Positions 9,680 through 17,772 are shown, counted from the first letter of the stretch. The stretch: 64,000 nt of DNA from an uncultured Collinsella sp. (GCA_900542325.1 UQMY01000008.1:1-64000), one strand, 5' to 3'. Notes: generated by a model from the letters alone, not told the origin. A program made the numbers and translations.

Positions 9680-10678
9680 ATGAAGCAATGGGTTGGACTG
9701 GGCAAGTTTCTTGCGGGGCACATGCAGGTCATCGTTCCGATTTGCGTGGCACTCGGCGTGCTCTTTCCCCAACAGATTGGCGTACTCAAGCCCATCGTTC
9801 CCACCTTGTTTGCCTTTATGACGTTTCAGGGTGCGCTCAGCAACACCTTTCACCAGGTAACCGAGGTGTTCCGCCGTCCGTTGCACCTAGTCTTGGCGCT
9901 GCTCGTCTCGGCGGTGCTTATTCCCATCGCGGCGTATGCCATGGGGTCACTCTTCTTTGGCTCCAACCCCAACCTTGTCTGCGTCATTGTGCTCGAATAC
10001 AGCGTGCCCGTGGCCGTCACCGCTTTTATGTGGATCAGCATGTTCGGCGGCAACGGCCCGCTCGCGCTCACCATCATCCTGACGTCCTCGGTCATCTCAC
10101 CTGTGACGATTCCGCTTACGCTCAAGCTCCTGCTGGGCGCCACCGTCTCGATCGATGTACCGAGCATGATGCAAGACATGGCATTTATGATCGCCATCCC
10201 CGCCGTGCTCGGCATCGTGATCAACGAGCTCACGCGTGGATGGGGACACGAGAAGCTCTCCCCCGCGCTCTCGCCCGCCTGCAAGTTCATGATGATGGGC
10301 GTTATCGCCTCCAACTCCACCGCCATGAGCGAGTACGTGCTGCACATGAACGCGGTGCGCTTGGAAGTCGCCCTCTTTATTTTGGTCTTCGCCATCAGCG
10401 GCTTTGTCGTCGGTTTTCTGGTCGCACGTGCGCTGCATCTGCCATATAGCGAGACGACTACCATGTGCTTTACCTGCGGCATGCGCAACATCTCTTCGGG
10501 CGCCGTCATCGCCACACAGTACTTTCCGGGCGAGGTCGTGTTCCCCGTCATGTGCGGAACGCTGTTTCAGCAGGTGCTTGCCTCGCTTATCGGACATCTC
10601 TTTGAGTGCCTAACCTGCGAGGAGCGCACCAAACAGCGCAAGCGGGTCGAAGCCGGCCGCGACGCCATGGGACGCTAG
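9680..10678 (+). CDS. BASS (bile acid:sodium symporter) family transporter
   Basis: 332 residues and about ten hydrophobic segments. The sequence has the family feel of sodium-dependent organic anion symporters (LEYSVPVAVTAFMWISM, SNSTAMSEY, FTCGMRNISSGAVI), the last segment resembling the substrate- and sodium-site crossover helix. The transported anion cannot be told; bile acid itself is only the family name. AAAGGGAG lies 13 nt before the ATG. It is isolated, divergent from recJ-helicase and convergent with the GalT-like gene. Confidence 0.8.
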   Translation: MKQWVGLGKFLAGHMQVIVPICVALGVLFPQQIGVLKPIVPTLFAFMTFQGALSNTFHQVTEVFRRPLHLVLALLVSAVLIPIAAYAMGSLFFGSNPNLVCVIVLEYSVPVAVTAFMWISMFGGNGPLALTIILTSSVISPVTIPLTLKLLLGATVSIDVPSMMQDMAFMIAIPAVLGIVINELTRGWGHEKLSPALSPACKFMMMGVIASNSTAMSEYVLHMNAVRLEVALFILVFAISGFVVGFLVARALHLPYSETTTMCFTCGMRNISSGAVIATQYFPGEVVFPVMCGTLFQQVLASLIGHLFECLTCEERTKQRKRVEAGRDAMGR

Positions 10679-10708
10679 GCTGTCCGCATTACGCGGGTGT
10701 TAGTCTTG

Positions 10709-11506
10709 CTATACGAGCGTTTCCAGATGCGCACGCAGACGCTCAGCATCGATATCGAGCGTCGTCTCGGCATTGACTTGGGCCAAACGATAGCCGACAA
10801 AGTAGGGCGAAACCACCCAACGCGGCAACACCTTGGCAATGGTCCGGCCGTCCATGTGGTAGAAGAACAAGTTGTACGACTCCGCGCGGCCGCCGTGGTG
10901 CTCGTGCAGGATATAGTGCAGGGCCACCTGAATCGCATCGGCAAACAGGTCCGCTTCGGCTTGGTCGCGGGCGTCGTCGCTGGCGGCGATTCCCTGTGGA
11001 GCCGAGACGTTAACCTCAAAGAATCCCATAATCGGTTCGGTTGAGATGTTGACCGAGATTCTCCCCTGTTGCCAAACATTGATGCCTTCGAAATTGGCGG
11101 AAGCCAGCGAAGCATAGCCGTCTTCCTGCTCCAAGCCCACAATCTGCATGTGTGGATGGACGAGGCTGCCGCCCGAAAGCGGGCCTTTGTTCTTGTACAG
11201 GAGCACACTGCGGTACTGTTGGGAATCGAGCATCTGCTGCCAACAGCCCAGGGCAAACCGCATCACATGATGCAGCTCATCCGGTTCATAGGTCGCCAGG
11301 TCGGCGTCGTGATTGGCAGACTCGATCAATACGGTCTGACGGGTGGCCCGCAAGGTCTTGAACTTATTCTCGAGCCAGATGCAGTCACCATCGCGCTGGA
11401 TGACGCTGGCGAGCCCCTCCGTATCACAAAAGGGGCACGCGGTGCCAGGGCGACGATTATCGTCGGGCTTACCGCTCGCCTGCTGAACGTCAAATACCAG
11501 TGCCAC
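10709..11506 (-). CDS. GalT-like / DUF4931 HIT-superfamily protein
   Basis: 265 residues. A CPFC pair near residue 25 suggests a zinc site, and SGGSLVHPHMQIVGL near 120 gives the HxHxQ active site of the GalT branch of the HIT superfamily, whose members transfer nucleotidyl groups. It is shorter than true galactose-1-phosphate uridylyltransferase, so the substrate is uncertain. The start is a GTG with GGAGG 8 nt ahead, overlying the end of cutC: the two stops and starts are 3 bp apart, implying translational coupling. Confidence 0.75.
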   Translation of the reverse strand: MALVFDVQQASGKPDDNRRPGTACPFCDTEGLASVIQRDGDCIWLENKFKTLRATRQTVLIESANHDADLATYEPDELHHVMRFALGCWQQMLDSQQYRSVLLYKNKGPLSGGSLVHPHMQIVGLEQEDGYASLASANFEGINVWQQGRISVNISTEPIMGFFEVNVSAPQGIAASDDARDQAEADLFADAIQVALHYILHEHHGGRAESYNLFFYHMDGRTIAKVLPRWVVSPYFVGYRLAQVNAETTLDIDAERLRAHLETLV

Positions 11507-11509
11507 AGG

Positions 11510-12187
11510 TTACACCTCCAGCGGCACGATCTTGGTGCCATGCAGCTCGGAGACGCCAAGTGCTGCCGCCACGGCATCGCGGTTGGCCGTGGTAATGCCG
11601 CCGCCAGGAAGGATGGTCAGGCGGTCGCCCGCGTACTCGATCAAGCGGACCAGGTTTTCGAAGTTGCCCTCGATCGACGTACCGGCAGCGCCGCCATGCG
11701 TGAGGATGCGCGTAACGCCGCAGTCGGCAAGTGTATCAATCGCATCGAGCTGAGCCTCGGGCGAGAGCTGGTCAAACGCCATGTGAAAGGTGATGTCGAT
11801 GGGCTCACGCTTGCATTCCTCGGTCGCGCAGCCCGCAGCCATCACGAGTGCGCCCAACGTAAGCTCGTCGAGCGCCCATCCGCCGGCACAAGGCTTGCAG
11901 CAGCCAAAGACCAGACCGTCAACTCCGGCGCTCACAGCAAGGCCCAGGTCCATCTCCATCATGCGCAGCTCGTCCTGGTTGTAATGAAAGTCGCCACCAC
12001 GCGGACGAATCATGCACATCACTCGCGCATCGTGCTCGCGAGCGTAGTTGACCGTGGCGCTGATAACGCCGGCGGAAGGCGTGGTACCGCCAACGGCAAG
12101 GTTGTCGCACAGCTCAATACGACTCGCACCGGCCTTAATGGCCGCCGGCACCCGCTCAAAGTTCTCGGCACAAAACTCGTACAACAT
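11510..12187 (-). CDS. cutC: CutC family protein
   Basis: 225 residues forming a TIM-barrel CutC protein: LYEFCAENFE, ASRIELCDNL, GGTTPSAG, MIRPRGGDFHY, FGCCKPCAGGW, THGGAAGTS and LPGGGIT are all present. The name reflects an old link to copper homeostasis that is disputed; the biochemical activity is not settled. The ATG at 12187 matches the family N-terminus and has GGGGGC ahead; upstream in-frame codons run through a palindrome and are not coding. First gene of a two-gene unit with the GalT-like protein. Confidence 0.9.
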   Translation of the reverse strand: MLYEFCAENFERVPAAIKAGASRIELCDNLAVGGTTPSAGVISATVNYAREHDARVMCMIRPRGGDFHYNQDELRMMEMDLGLAVSAGVDGLVFGCCKPCAGGWALDELTLGALVMAAGCATEECKREPIDITFHMAFDQLSPEAQLDAIDTLADCGVTRILTHGGAAGTSIEGNFENLVRLIEYAGDRLTILPGGGITTANRDAVAAALGVSELHGTKIVPLEV

Positions 12188-12245
12188 AGATAGGCCCCCA
12201 AAGACAGCAAATGTTTTCCGACGGGCATTGTCACACATCCCCATG

Positions 12246-12314
12246 AAGTTGCGGTGGAATAGGGACTGTTTTGGCCTCTGGAGCCCGTATTCAGTCCCAA
12301 TTTCACCGCAACTT
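12246..12314. repeat. 69-bp imperfect palindrome upstream of cutC
   Basis: Arms AAGTTGCGGTGGAATAGGGA.. (12246-12268) and ..TCCCAATTTCACCGCAACTT (12292-12314) pair at 21 of 23 positions around a 23-nt loop. The GGGACTG/CAGTCCC ends resemble short motifs scattered elsewhere in the window. It is REP-like; its function is unknown. Confidence 0.7.
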
Positions 12315-12351
12315 AAAGGGGTGCTGACCGAAATGGTCAGCACCCCTTTTT
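12315..12351 (+). terminator. Rho-independent terminator-type hairpin
   Basis: AAAGGGGTGCTGACC, GAAAT loop, GGTCAGCACCCCTTTTT: a 15-bp perfect stem with a T-run on the plus strand. No plus-strand gene ends here, so it may insulate cutC from plus-strand transcription or be a leftover of a rearrangement. Confidence 0.7.
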
Positions 12352-12363
12352 GCTGTATAGAAG

Positions 12364-12419
12364 TAGTCGTTGGGGACGTTCTTAAACGACTATTCATTCA
12401 AGAACGTCCCCAACGACTA
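12364..12419. repeat. 56-bp palindrome, copy 1
   Basis: A perfect 20-bp inverted repeat, TAGTCGTTGGGGACG.. / ..CGTCCCCAACGACTA, around a 16-nt loop that contains a further ACGACTA. A second copy of the same length and loop layout is at 13943-13998. It is probably a REP-family element. 12420-12582 contains nothing I can recognise. Confidence 0.85.
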
Positions 12420-12582
12420 TGCCAGGATCAGGCACGCTTTGGTGCGGGAAGGTAGCTGCTCAGAAATGTGGTCGAATGAGAGTTGCATCAAAGGAGCACT
12501 GGTTGGTGTTTCGCGCGATGCGTCAACCGACACTCGTCGCTATACCGGGGACAGACAGACCGGGCTCCCTATACGACAACTG

Positions 12583-12611
12583 TTGACATCATATACTATG
12601 TGTCATATAGT
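12583..12611 (+). promoter_or_regulatory. Sigma70-type promoter of the padR operon
   Basis: TTGACA (12583-12588), 17-bp spacer, TATAGT (12606-12611), about 38 nt before the padR ATG. This is the best match to the housekeeping promoter consensus found in the window. Confidence 0.8.
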
Positions 12612-12612
12612 A
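12594..12612. promoter_or_regulatory. Candidate PadR operator
   Basis: TACTAT-N7-ATAGTA overlaps the spacer and -10 of the promoter, and a GTGTTACAC palindrome follows. PadR repressors usually bind dyads inside their own promoters, so autorepression is inferred. Confidence 0.6.
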
Positions 12613-12648
12613 GGTGTTACACAGTATACTACGAAAGGAGGTGTGCGG

Positions 12649-12969
12649 ATGGAGGCACAGATGAAGCGCGGCTTCCTCGAGGCCTGCGTGCTCGCGGCCG
12701 TCTCGGGCGAGGAATCCTACGGCTATCAGATCGTGAAGGACGTGCCCGCGAGCATGGGGCTCACGGAGTCCACGCTCTATCCGTTGCTCAAGCGCCTGGA
12801 GAAGGCAGGGTGCATCACGGCGCGCTCCGCCGAGCACAACGGGCGGCTGCGAAGGTACTACCGCATCACGGACACCGGGCATGAGCGTATCGCCGAGTTC
12901 CTCGCCGAATGGCCATCCGTGCAGGAAATCTACAGTTACGTGAAGGGAGCGCACCATGACGCGCGATGA
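12649..12969 (+). CDS. PadR family transcriptional regulator
   Basis: 106 residues, the size of a minimal PadR protein: a winged helix with YGYQIVKDV, ESTLYPLLKRLEKAG, the wing (GRLRRYYRITDTG) and a short dimerising C-terminal helix. It likely represses its own operon through the dyad at 12594-12612. The ATG at 12649 follows AAAGGAGG by 7 nt; upstream in-frame codons precede the promoter and cannot be used. Its end overlaps the next gene by 14 bp, so the two are coupled. Confidence 0.92.
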   Translation: MEAQMKRGFLEACVLAAVSGEESYGYQIVKDVPASMGLTESTLYPLLKRLEKAGCITARSAEHNGRLRRYYRITDTGHERIAEFLAEWPSVQEIYSYVKGAHHDAR

Positions 12970-13588
12970 GTTCTTGAACCGGCTGGGCGAGCTTCTGGCC
13001 TGTCTGCCGGCAGATCAGGTAAAGGAAACGCAGGAGTTCTACGCGGAGGCCATCGCCGACCGTATGGAGGACGGCATGACGGAGGCCGAGGCTGTGGCCG
13101 CCATGGGCACGCTCGGTGAGGTCGCCGAGGCAACGCTCGACGAACTGCCCGCCGTGCCGCGCGCAATTGCGAGGACCAAGCGCAAGAGCACGGCGCTTCT
13201 ATGGGCGCTCGCCATCGTGGGCTCTCCGGTATGGATTCCGCTGCTGCTCGCGTTCATCGCCGTTGCCGCTACAGTCTACATCTGCATTTGGGTTCTTGCG
13301 CTCTGCGTGTGGATCGTGGCCGCGGCATTCGGGGGCGCGGGCGTGGTGGGGCTCCTGTTCACCGTGGACGGCATCATTATCGGGCATGTTCCGTACGTTT
13401 TAACCTCGATGGGAATGGGATTCGCTTCCATCGGTGTGGCGCTCCTCGCGGGAGCCGGTGCCTGGACGGCGTCCAAGCAGATCGCGCGCCTCTCTGCCCT
13501 TTGGGCGAAGAAAGCCGTTTCGCCCTTCTGGAAAGATCGAGGCAGTAAGAGCCGCAGGGGCGCTGAGGCGGCGCCGCTTACGGCATAG
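12956..13588 (+). CDS. HAAS-domain (DUF1700-type) membrane protein
   Basis: 210 residues. The N-terminal 60 residues form the helical module MTRDEFLNRLGELL...ERMEDG-type MTEAEAVAAMGTLGEVA found in HAAS/DUF1700 proteins. Four hydrophobic stretches follow (about 78-102, 105-130, 140-165), then a basic tail. In many genomes this gene sits between a padR gene and a DUF4097 gene, forming a small envelope-sensing unit; here the third partner seems cut short. Role inferred: a membrane partner that modulates PadR or responds to envelope state. Confidence 0.8.
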   Translation: MTRDEFLNRLGELLACLPADQVKETQEFYAEAIADRMEDGMTEAEAVAAMGTLGEVAEATLDELPAVPRAIARTKRKSTALLWALAIVGSPVWIPLLLAFIAVAATVYICIWVLALCVWIVAAAFGGAGVVGLLFTVDGIIIGHVPYVLTSMGMGFASIGVALLAGAGAWTASKQIARLSALWAKKAVSPFWKDRGSKSRRGAEAAPLTA

Positions 13589-13602
13589 GAAGGAGTGCAA
13601 AC

Positions 13603-13866
13603 ATGTCCAGCGTAAAAAAGATTTACCTTGCCGTAGCGGGTGGGCTTGTTGCCACGGGGCTCGTCCTGGCTGCTATCGGATTTGTGGCCTCCGGCTTTAA
13701 CCTCGCTGTGTTCAACACACAGATCGACCTGCGCGATGACACCATCATTCTGGGTGGTGTTGAAATAGACGACCCGACAGGGCTTCCACTCATCGAGCAG
13801 CTTGCCGAGGTTGGCGAGATCCATATTGGATCTGCAACGGCTGGTTCGTCTTCTCCTCGCAAATGA
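13603..13866 (+). pseudogene. Truncated third gene of the padR operon
   Basis: The frame codes 87 residues: a basic start (MSSVKKIYLAVAGG), one membrane helix and a short outer segment (NTQIDLRDDTIILGGVEID). The expected continuation, a DUF4097-like beta-repeat domain of 200 residues or more, is missing: the frame ends at 13866 inside a ParB-like fragment that runs on the opposite strand. GGAAGGAGTGCAAAC precedes the ATG 14 bp after the HAAS gene. It may still make a small membrane peptide. Truncation is inferred from operon type, not from an alignment. Confidence 0.6.
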
Positions 13867-13940
13867 TCGAGCTCGTAGCAGCCATCCCCCTTCGGGCGCA
13901 CCACGACGGGCGTAAGCACGCCGCCCTCGAAGCCTTTTGA
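13866..13940 (-). pseudogene. ParB-like nuclease domain fragment
   Basis: Read on the minus strand from 13940, 25 codons give a segment containing GGVLTPVVVRPKGDGCYEL, very close to the conserved 'G-L-x-P-I-x-V-R-P ... Y-E-L' stretch of ParB/Srx domains. Neither a start nor the following GERR motif is present. It abuts the 56-bp palindrome on one side and the truncated gene on the other, so it is debris of a rearrangement. Confidence 0.55.
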
Positions 13941-13942
13941 CC

Positions 13943-13998
13943 TAGTCGCTGGGGACGTTCTTAAACGACTAGTCTTTCAAGAACGTCCCCAGCAACTA
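13943..13998. repeat. 56-bp palindrome, copy 2
   Basis: TAGTCGCTGGGGACG.. / ..CGTCCCCAGCAACTA around a 16-nt loop that begins AAACGACTA as in copy 1 (12364-12419). Same length and same orientation. 13999-14078 shows nothing further. Confidence 0.85.
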
Positions 13999-14078
13999 CC
14001 CCAAATGCCAGAACCAAAGCAGCGCCGCAAGCAGAGGACGGACAGCGAGCGGGCACCAGAGCGAACAAATTGGCATGA

Positions 14079-14119
14079 AAAGAGGACGGCATAGACCTTC
14101 TGGTCATGCCGTCCTCTTT
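14079..14119 (-). terminator. Terminator of the liv operon
   Basis: A 14-bp perfect stem (AAAGAGGACGGCAT / ATGCCGTCCTCTTT) with an inner GACC-TTCT-GGTC pairing. On the minus strand the stem is followed by T residues, 73 bp past the livF stop. A smaller CCGCCGTT/AACGGCGG hairpin lies between (about 14165-14187). Confidence 0.75.
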
Positions 14120-14191
14120 GAATGACAAGTTGTCGCTTGGCGCCCCGCACAGCGCCGGCCGGTCCGCCGTTCGATAGAACGGCGGAACCGC

Positions 14192-14905
14192 CTAACCGCC
14201 CAGGTAGGCTTTACGCACGTTGTCGTCGTGGAGCAGCTCTTGGCCGCTGCCGGTCATGGTGATCTTGCCGGTCTCGAGCACATAGCCGCGTGTGGCGATG
14301 GAAAGCGCCATCTGTGCGTTTTGCTCGACCAGGAGCACCGTGGTCCCGGCCTTATGCAGATCCTCGACGATCTGGAAGATCTGCTCAATCAGAATCGGCG
14401 CCAGACCCATGGAAGGCTCATCGAGCATGAGCAGCTTGGGGTTGCTCATAAGGGCGCGCCCCATAACGAGCATCTGCTGCTCGCCGCCCGAAAGGGTGCC
14501 GGCGACCTGGCGACGGCGCTCCTTAAGGCGCGGGAACTGCTCGTAGACGCGCTCAAGGCCCGGAGCCACCGTGGACTTGGGCTGCGTGTAGGCGCCCATC
14601 TCCAGGTTCTCCTCGACCGTCATCTGCAAAAAGGCGCGACGGCCCTCGGGCACCTGGGCCAGGCCCTTGCCCACCAGTTTATCGGCAGGCGTATGGGTAA
14701 TGTCCTCGCCCATAAACTTGATGGAGCCGGTCTTGGAACGCAGCAGGCCCGAGACGGTTTTAAGCGTCGTGGACTTACCGGCGCCGTTCGCGCCGATCAG
14801 GGCCACGATCTCGCCCTCGTTGACGTTAAAGGAGATGTCCTTGATGGCGTGGATAGCGCCGTACCAGACGTTGATGTTGTAGACGGAAAGCATCGGCTCT
14901 GCCAT
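14192..14905 (-). CDS. livF: Branched-chain amino acid ABC transporter ATPase LivF
   Basis: 237 residues, the usual LivF size. Walker A GANGAGKST, signature LSGGEQQMLVMGRALM, Walker B LLMLDEPSMGLAP and the switch His region (VLLVEQNA) are intact. It is one of two cytoplasmic ATPases that power uptake of leucine, isoleucine and valine through LivHM. It is the last gene of the operon: livG ends immediately at the base before its start. Confidence 0.95.
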   Translation of the reverse strand: MAEPMLSVYNINVWYGAIHAIKDISFNVNEGEIVALIGANGAGKSTTLKTVSGLLRSKTGSIKFMGEDITHTPADKLVGKGLAQVPEGRRAFLQMTVEENLEMGAYTQPKSTVAPGLERVYEQFPRLKERRRQVAGTLSGGEQQMLVMGRALMSNPKLLMLDEPSMGLAPILIEQIFQIVEDLHKAGTTVLLVEQNAQMALSIATRGYVLETGKITMTGSGQELLHDDNVRKAYLGG

Positions 14906-15766
14906 TTAGTTCTCCCCCTTATCCTGCTTGCCCAGATATGCCTCAATTACGGCATCGTTGTTCTGGATCTCCTCGGCCGTGCCCTTGGCGATGACCTTAC
15001 CAAAGTTGAGCACGCAGATGCCCTCGCAGATGTTCATGACGAGCGACATGTCGTGCTCGATAAGCATGATGGCAATGCCGAAGGTGTCGCGAATCTTGAC
15101 GATGTTCTCCATGAGCTCGGCGGTCTCGGACGGGTTCATGCCGGCGGCAGGCTCGTCGAGCAGCAATAGCTTGGGGTTGGTGGCAAGCGCGCGGACGATC
15201 TCCAGACGACGCTGAGCGCCGTAAGGCAGCGATCCGGCCTGCTCGTTTGCCAGATGCTCCATATCAAAGATGGACAGTAGTTCCATGGCGCGCTCGTGGG
15301 CAGCCTTCTCGTGCTTCCAATACGTCGGCAGGCGCAGCACGCCCTCAAAGCCGGAGTAGCGCTCCTGGTTGTGCAGACCGACCTTGACGTTGTCCTCCAC
15401 CGTCATGGTGTTGAACAGGCGAATGTTCTGGAAGGTACGGGCAATACCCATGCGGTTGACCTGATAGACCGACTTGCCCGAGGTGTCCTCACCGTCGAGC
15501 AGGATGGTACCGTGCGTGGGCTGGTACACCTTGGTGAGCAGGTTGAAGACCGTGGTCTTACCGGCACCGTTGGGACCGATCAGACCGGCGATCTCGGTCT
15601 TACCGATGGTCAGGCTAAAGTCGTCGACTGCCTTAAGGCCGCCAAATTCAATGCCCAAGTGGATGCACTCGAGCGCCGGGCGCTGGCCCAGGTCGCGGTC
15701 GGGAACGATGGCGCCAGAAGGATACGGGACCATCTTGCCCTTGTTGAACTCAAATTTACTGGGCAT
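14906..15766 (-). CDS. livG: Branched-chain amino acid ABC transporter ATPase LivG
   Basis: 286 residues. Walker A GPNGAGKTT, the insertion (NRMGIARTFQNIRLFNTMTV) that distinguishes LivG from LivF, signature region LPYGAQRRLEIVRALA and Walker B LLLLDEPAAGMNP. An N-terminal extension of about 35 residues precedes the ATPase core. The ATG at 15766 follows AAGGAGGTGGCAGCCG and overlaps the livM end by 11 bp, so translation is coupled. It pairs with LivF on the inner face of LivHM. Confidence 0.95.
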   Translation of the reverse strand: MPSKFEFNKGKMVPYPSGAIVPDRDLGQRPALECIHLGIEFGGLKAVDDFSLTIGKTEIAGLIGPNGAGKTTVFNLLTKVYQPTHGTILLDGEDTSGKSVYQVNRMGIARTFQNIRLFNTMTVEDNVKVGLHNQERYSGFEGVLRLPTYWKHEKAAHERAMELLSIFDMEHLANEQAGSLPYGAQRRLEIVRALATNPKLLLLDEPAAGMNPSETAELMENIVKIRDTFGIAIMLIEHDMSLVMNICEGICVLNFGKVIAKGTAEEIQNNDAVIEAYLGKQDKGEN

Positions 15767-16835
15767 CGGCTGCCACCTCCTTCTTGGAAGCAAAGCGGTC
15801 CTTAATGCGTGCGAAGAACGCCTTGAGCTGCGGGTTGTTGGTAAAGATCATGACCAGAATCAGCACGATGGCGTAGATGAGCATGCGGTAGTCCGAGAAC
15901 TGACGGAGCAGCTCGGGAAGCACCGTGAGCAACGCCGCCGCGATGACGGAGCCGCGCATATTGCCCAGACCGCCCAGGACCACGAACACCAGGATGAGGA
16001 TGGACGTGTTGAAGTCGAACTTGGTGGCGGAGAGCTGCGAGAAGTTACCGCCGAAGAGGGCTCCGGCAGCACCGGCGAGAGCGGCGGAAACCACGAAGGC
16101 GATCATGCGGTACTGGGTGACGGAGATACCCACGGACTCGGCAGCGATCTTGTTGTCGCGCACGGCCATAATGGCACGGCCGGTACGGCTGCGGACCAGG
16201 TTGAGTACAATCACGAGCGCGACCATGACCAGGATGGCGCCGGCAAGGAAGGTCGAATAGGTCGACACGCCCGATGCGCCCTGCGCACCCTTGATGATGG
16301 CGGTGCCGTCCTCGAGCAGGTGCAGGTCGTCGATCGTAGAGTTGCCCGTAATGTTAAAGATCACGTGCAGGCCGCGGGAGTCAACGCCCACGATAAGGCA
16401 AGTGACGATCTCTTTGATGATCTCGCCAAAAGCCAGAGTCACGATGGCCAGATAGTCGCCGCTCAGGCGCAGGACCGGGATACCGATCAAGAAGCCCAAG
16501 ATGGCAGCGGCAATAGCGCCGACCACAATGCTGATGATCAGACGCATCGGGTCGGACGGAACGGCGCTCTCCAGCGCGACGGCGGTAACGATGCCCGTAT
16601 AGGCGCCGACACTCATAAAGCCCGCGTGGCCCAGCGACAAGTCGCCCGCAATACCGACGACGAGGTTGAGCGAGAGAGCCATAACGATGTAGGCCGTGAT
16701 GGGAACCAGCTGACCGGCGATCATGCGCGGAATCATGTGGTTGGACTGCATAAAGAACACTATGGCGAACGCCACAAGGCACATGGCATACGTAACAAAG
16801 TCGTGACGCGTCTGCTTGTCTTTAAGAAACTTCAT
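15756..16835 (-). CDS. livM: Branched-chain amino acid ABC permease LivM
   Basis: About 359 residues with eight or more membrane helices. LivM marks: ALSLNLVVGIAGDLSLGHAGFMSVGAY near residue 60, LRLSGDYLAIVTLAFGEI, the cytoplasmic coupling loop GRAIMAVRDNKIAAESVGI, and LVFVVLGGLGNMRG. It forms the membrane pore with LivH. The ATG at 16835 has AGGTGA 6 nt ahead; a GTG three codons earlier touches the livH stop and is an alternative. A loop of about 40 residues (150-190) is longer than in E. coli. Confidence 0.93.
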   Translation of the reverse strand: MKFLKDKQTRHDFVTYAMCLVAFAIVFFMQSNHMIPRMIAGQLVPITAYIVMALSLNLVVGIAGDLSLGHAGFMSVGAYTGIVTAVALESAVPSDPMRLIISIVVGAIAAAILGFLIGIPVLRLSGDYLAIVTLAFGEIIKEIVTCLIVGVDSRGLHVIFNITGNSTIDDLHLLEDGTAIIKGAQGASGVSTYSTFLAGAILVMVALVIVLNLVRSRTGRAIMAVRDNKIAAESVGISVTQYRMIAFVVSAALAGAAGALFGGNFSQLSATKFDFNTSILILVFVVLGGLGNMRGSVIAAALLTVLPELLRQFSDYRMLIYAIVLILVMIFTNNPQLKAFFARIKDRFASKKEVAADAQ

Positions 16836-16844
16836 AACGCTCAC

Positions 16845-17726
16845 CTACACCTTCTCGGGGACGTACTTGCCCAAGAGGCCGGCAGGCTTGACGAGCAGGA
16901 CGATGATCAAAACACCAAAGACGATGGAGTTGGCAAGGCTCGTGGAAATGTAAGCCTGTGCCATCGCCTCGATGATGCCGATGAGAATGCCACCGACAAA
17001 GGCACCGGGGATGGAGCCGATACCGCCGAAGACGGCGGCGTCGAAGGCCTTGATGCCAGGCATGGCGCCCGTGGTGGGTTGCAGGACCGGCGAGTAGGAG
17101 CACAGGAGCACACCGGCGATGGCGGCAAGGGCGGAGCCGATGGCAAACGTCATCGAGATGGTACGGTTGACGTTGATGCCCATGAGCTGAGCGGCTGCCT
17201 TGTCCTCGGACACGGCGCGCATGGCCTTGCCCATCTTGGTCTTACCTGTAAAGAACATCAGACCGGCCATGATAACCAGGCAGGCGACGATGGTGACGAG
17301 CGAAACGGCGCTTACATTGAACTTGGCCAAGAACTCCGGCACCTGGAAGGTGACGAGCGAAGTGAAGTTCTTGGGCGTGGCGCCCCACAGAAGCTGCGCG
17401 GCGTTCTGCAGGAAGTAAGACACGCCGATGGCCGTGATCAGAACGGCCAGCGGGCCCGCCTGACGCAGCGGCTTGTATGCCAGACCCTCGATGAGAACAC
17501 CGAGAACGGTGCAGACCACACAAGAGAGAATTACAGATGCCCAGCCCGGGAGGCCGAGATACGACGTGGCACAGAACGAGACATAGGCACCGACCATGAT
17601 AACGTCGCCGTGAGCGAAGTTCAGCATCTTGGCGATACCGTAGACCATGGTGTAGCCCAACGCGATGATGGCGTAGACGCTGCCCATGGACAGGCCGTTG
17701 ACCAGGTATTGGATAAAGACCGTCAT
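16845..17726 (-). CDS. livH: Branched-chain amino acid ABC permease LivH
   Basis: 293 residues and about eight membrane helices. LivH marks: LVNGLSMGSVYAIIALGYTMVYG at the start, LNFAHGD, KMGKAMRAVSEDKAAAQLMGI (coupling loop) and FDAAVFGGIGSIPGAFVGG. The ATG at 17726 with GGGGG 9 nt ahead gives the standard N-terminus; upstream in-frame codons run back through a hairpin and are rejected. It sits 138 bp after the binding-protein gene, with two hairpins between. Confidence 0.95.
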   Translation of the reverse strand: MTVFIQYLVNGLSMGSVYAIIALGYTMVYGIAKMLNFAHGDVIMVGAYVSFCATSYLGLPGWASVILSCVVCTVLGVLIEGLAYKPLRQAGPLAVLITAIGVSYFLQNAAQLLWGATPKNFTSLVTFQVPEFLAKFNVSAVSLVTIVACLVIMAGLMFFTGKTKMGKAMRAVSEDKAAAQLMGINVNRTISMTFAIGSALAAIAGVLLCSYSPVLQPTTGAMPGIKAFDAAVFGGIGSIPGAFVGGILIGIIEAMAQAYISTSLANSIVFGVLIIVLLVKPAGLLGKYVPEKV

Positions 17727-17772
17727 GTTCCACATCCCCCTTTCGAATAGGTTTCCAGTTAATGTATGAAAC

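Noticed and set aside
12364..13998. Composite transposon
   Set aside because: No transposase or target-site duplication is visible; the flanking repeats are REP-like palindromes, not insertion sequences.
15474..17750. 758-codon plus-strand open frame across the liv operon
   Set aside because: Antisense shadow of livG, livM and livH; Gly/Asp/His-rich text with no motif, and the minus-strand genes are clear.
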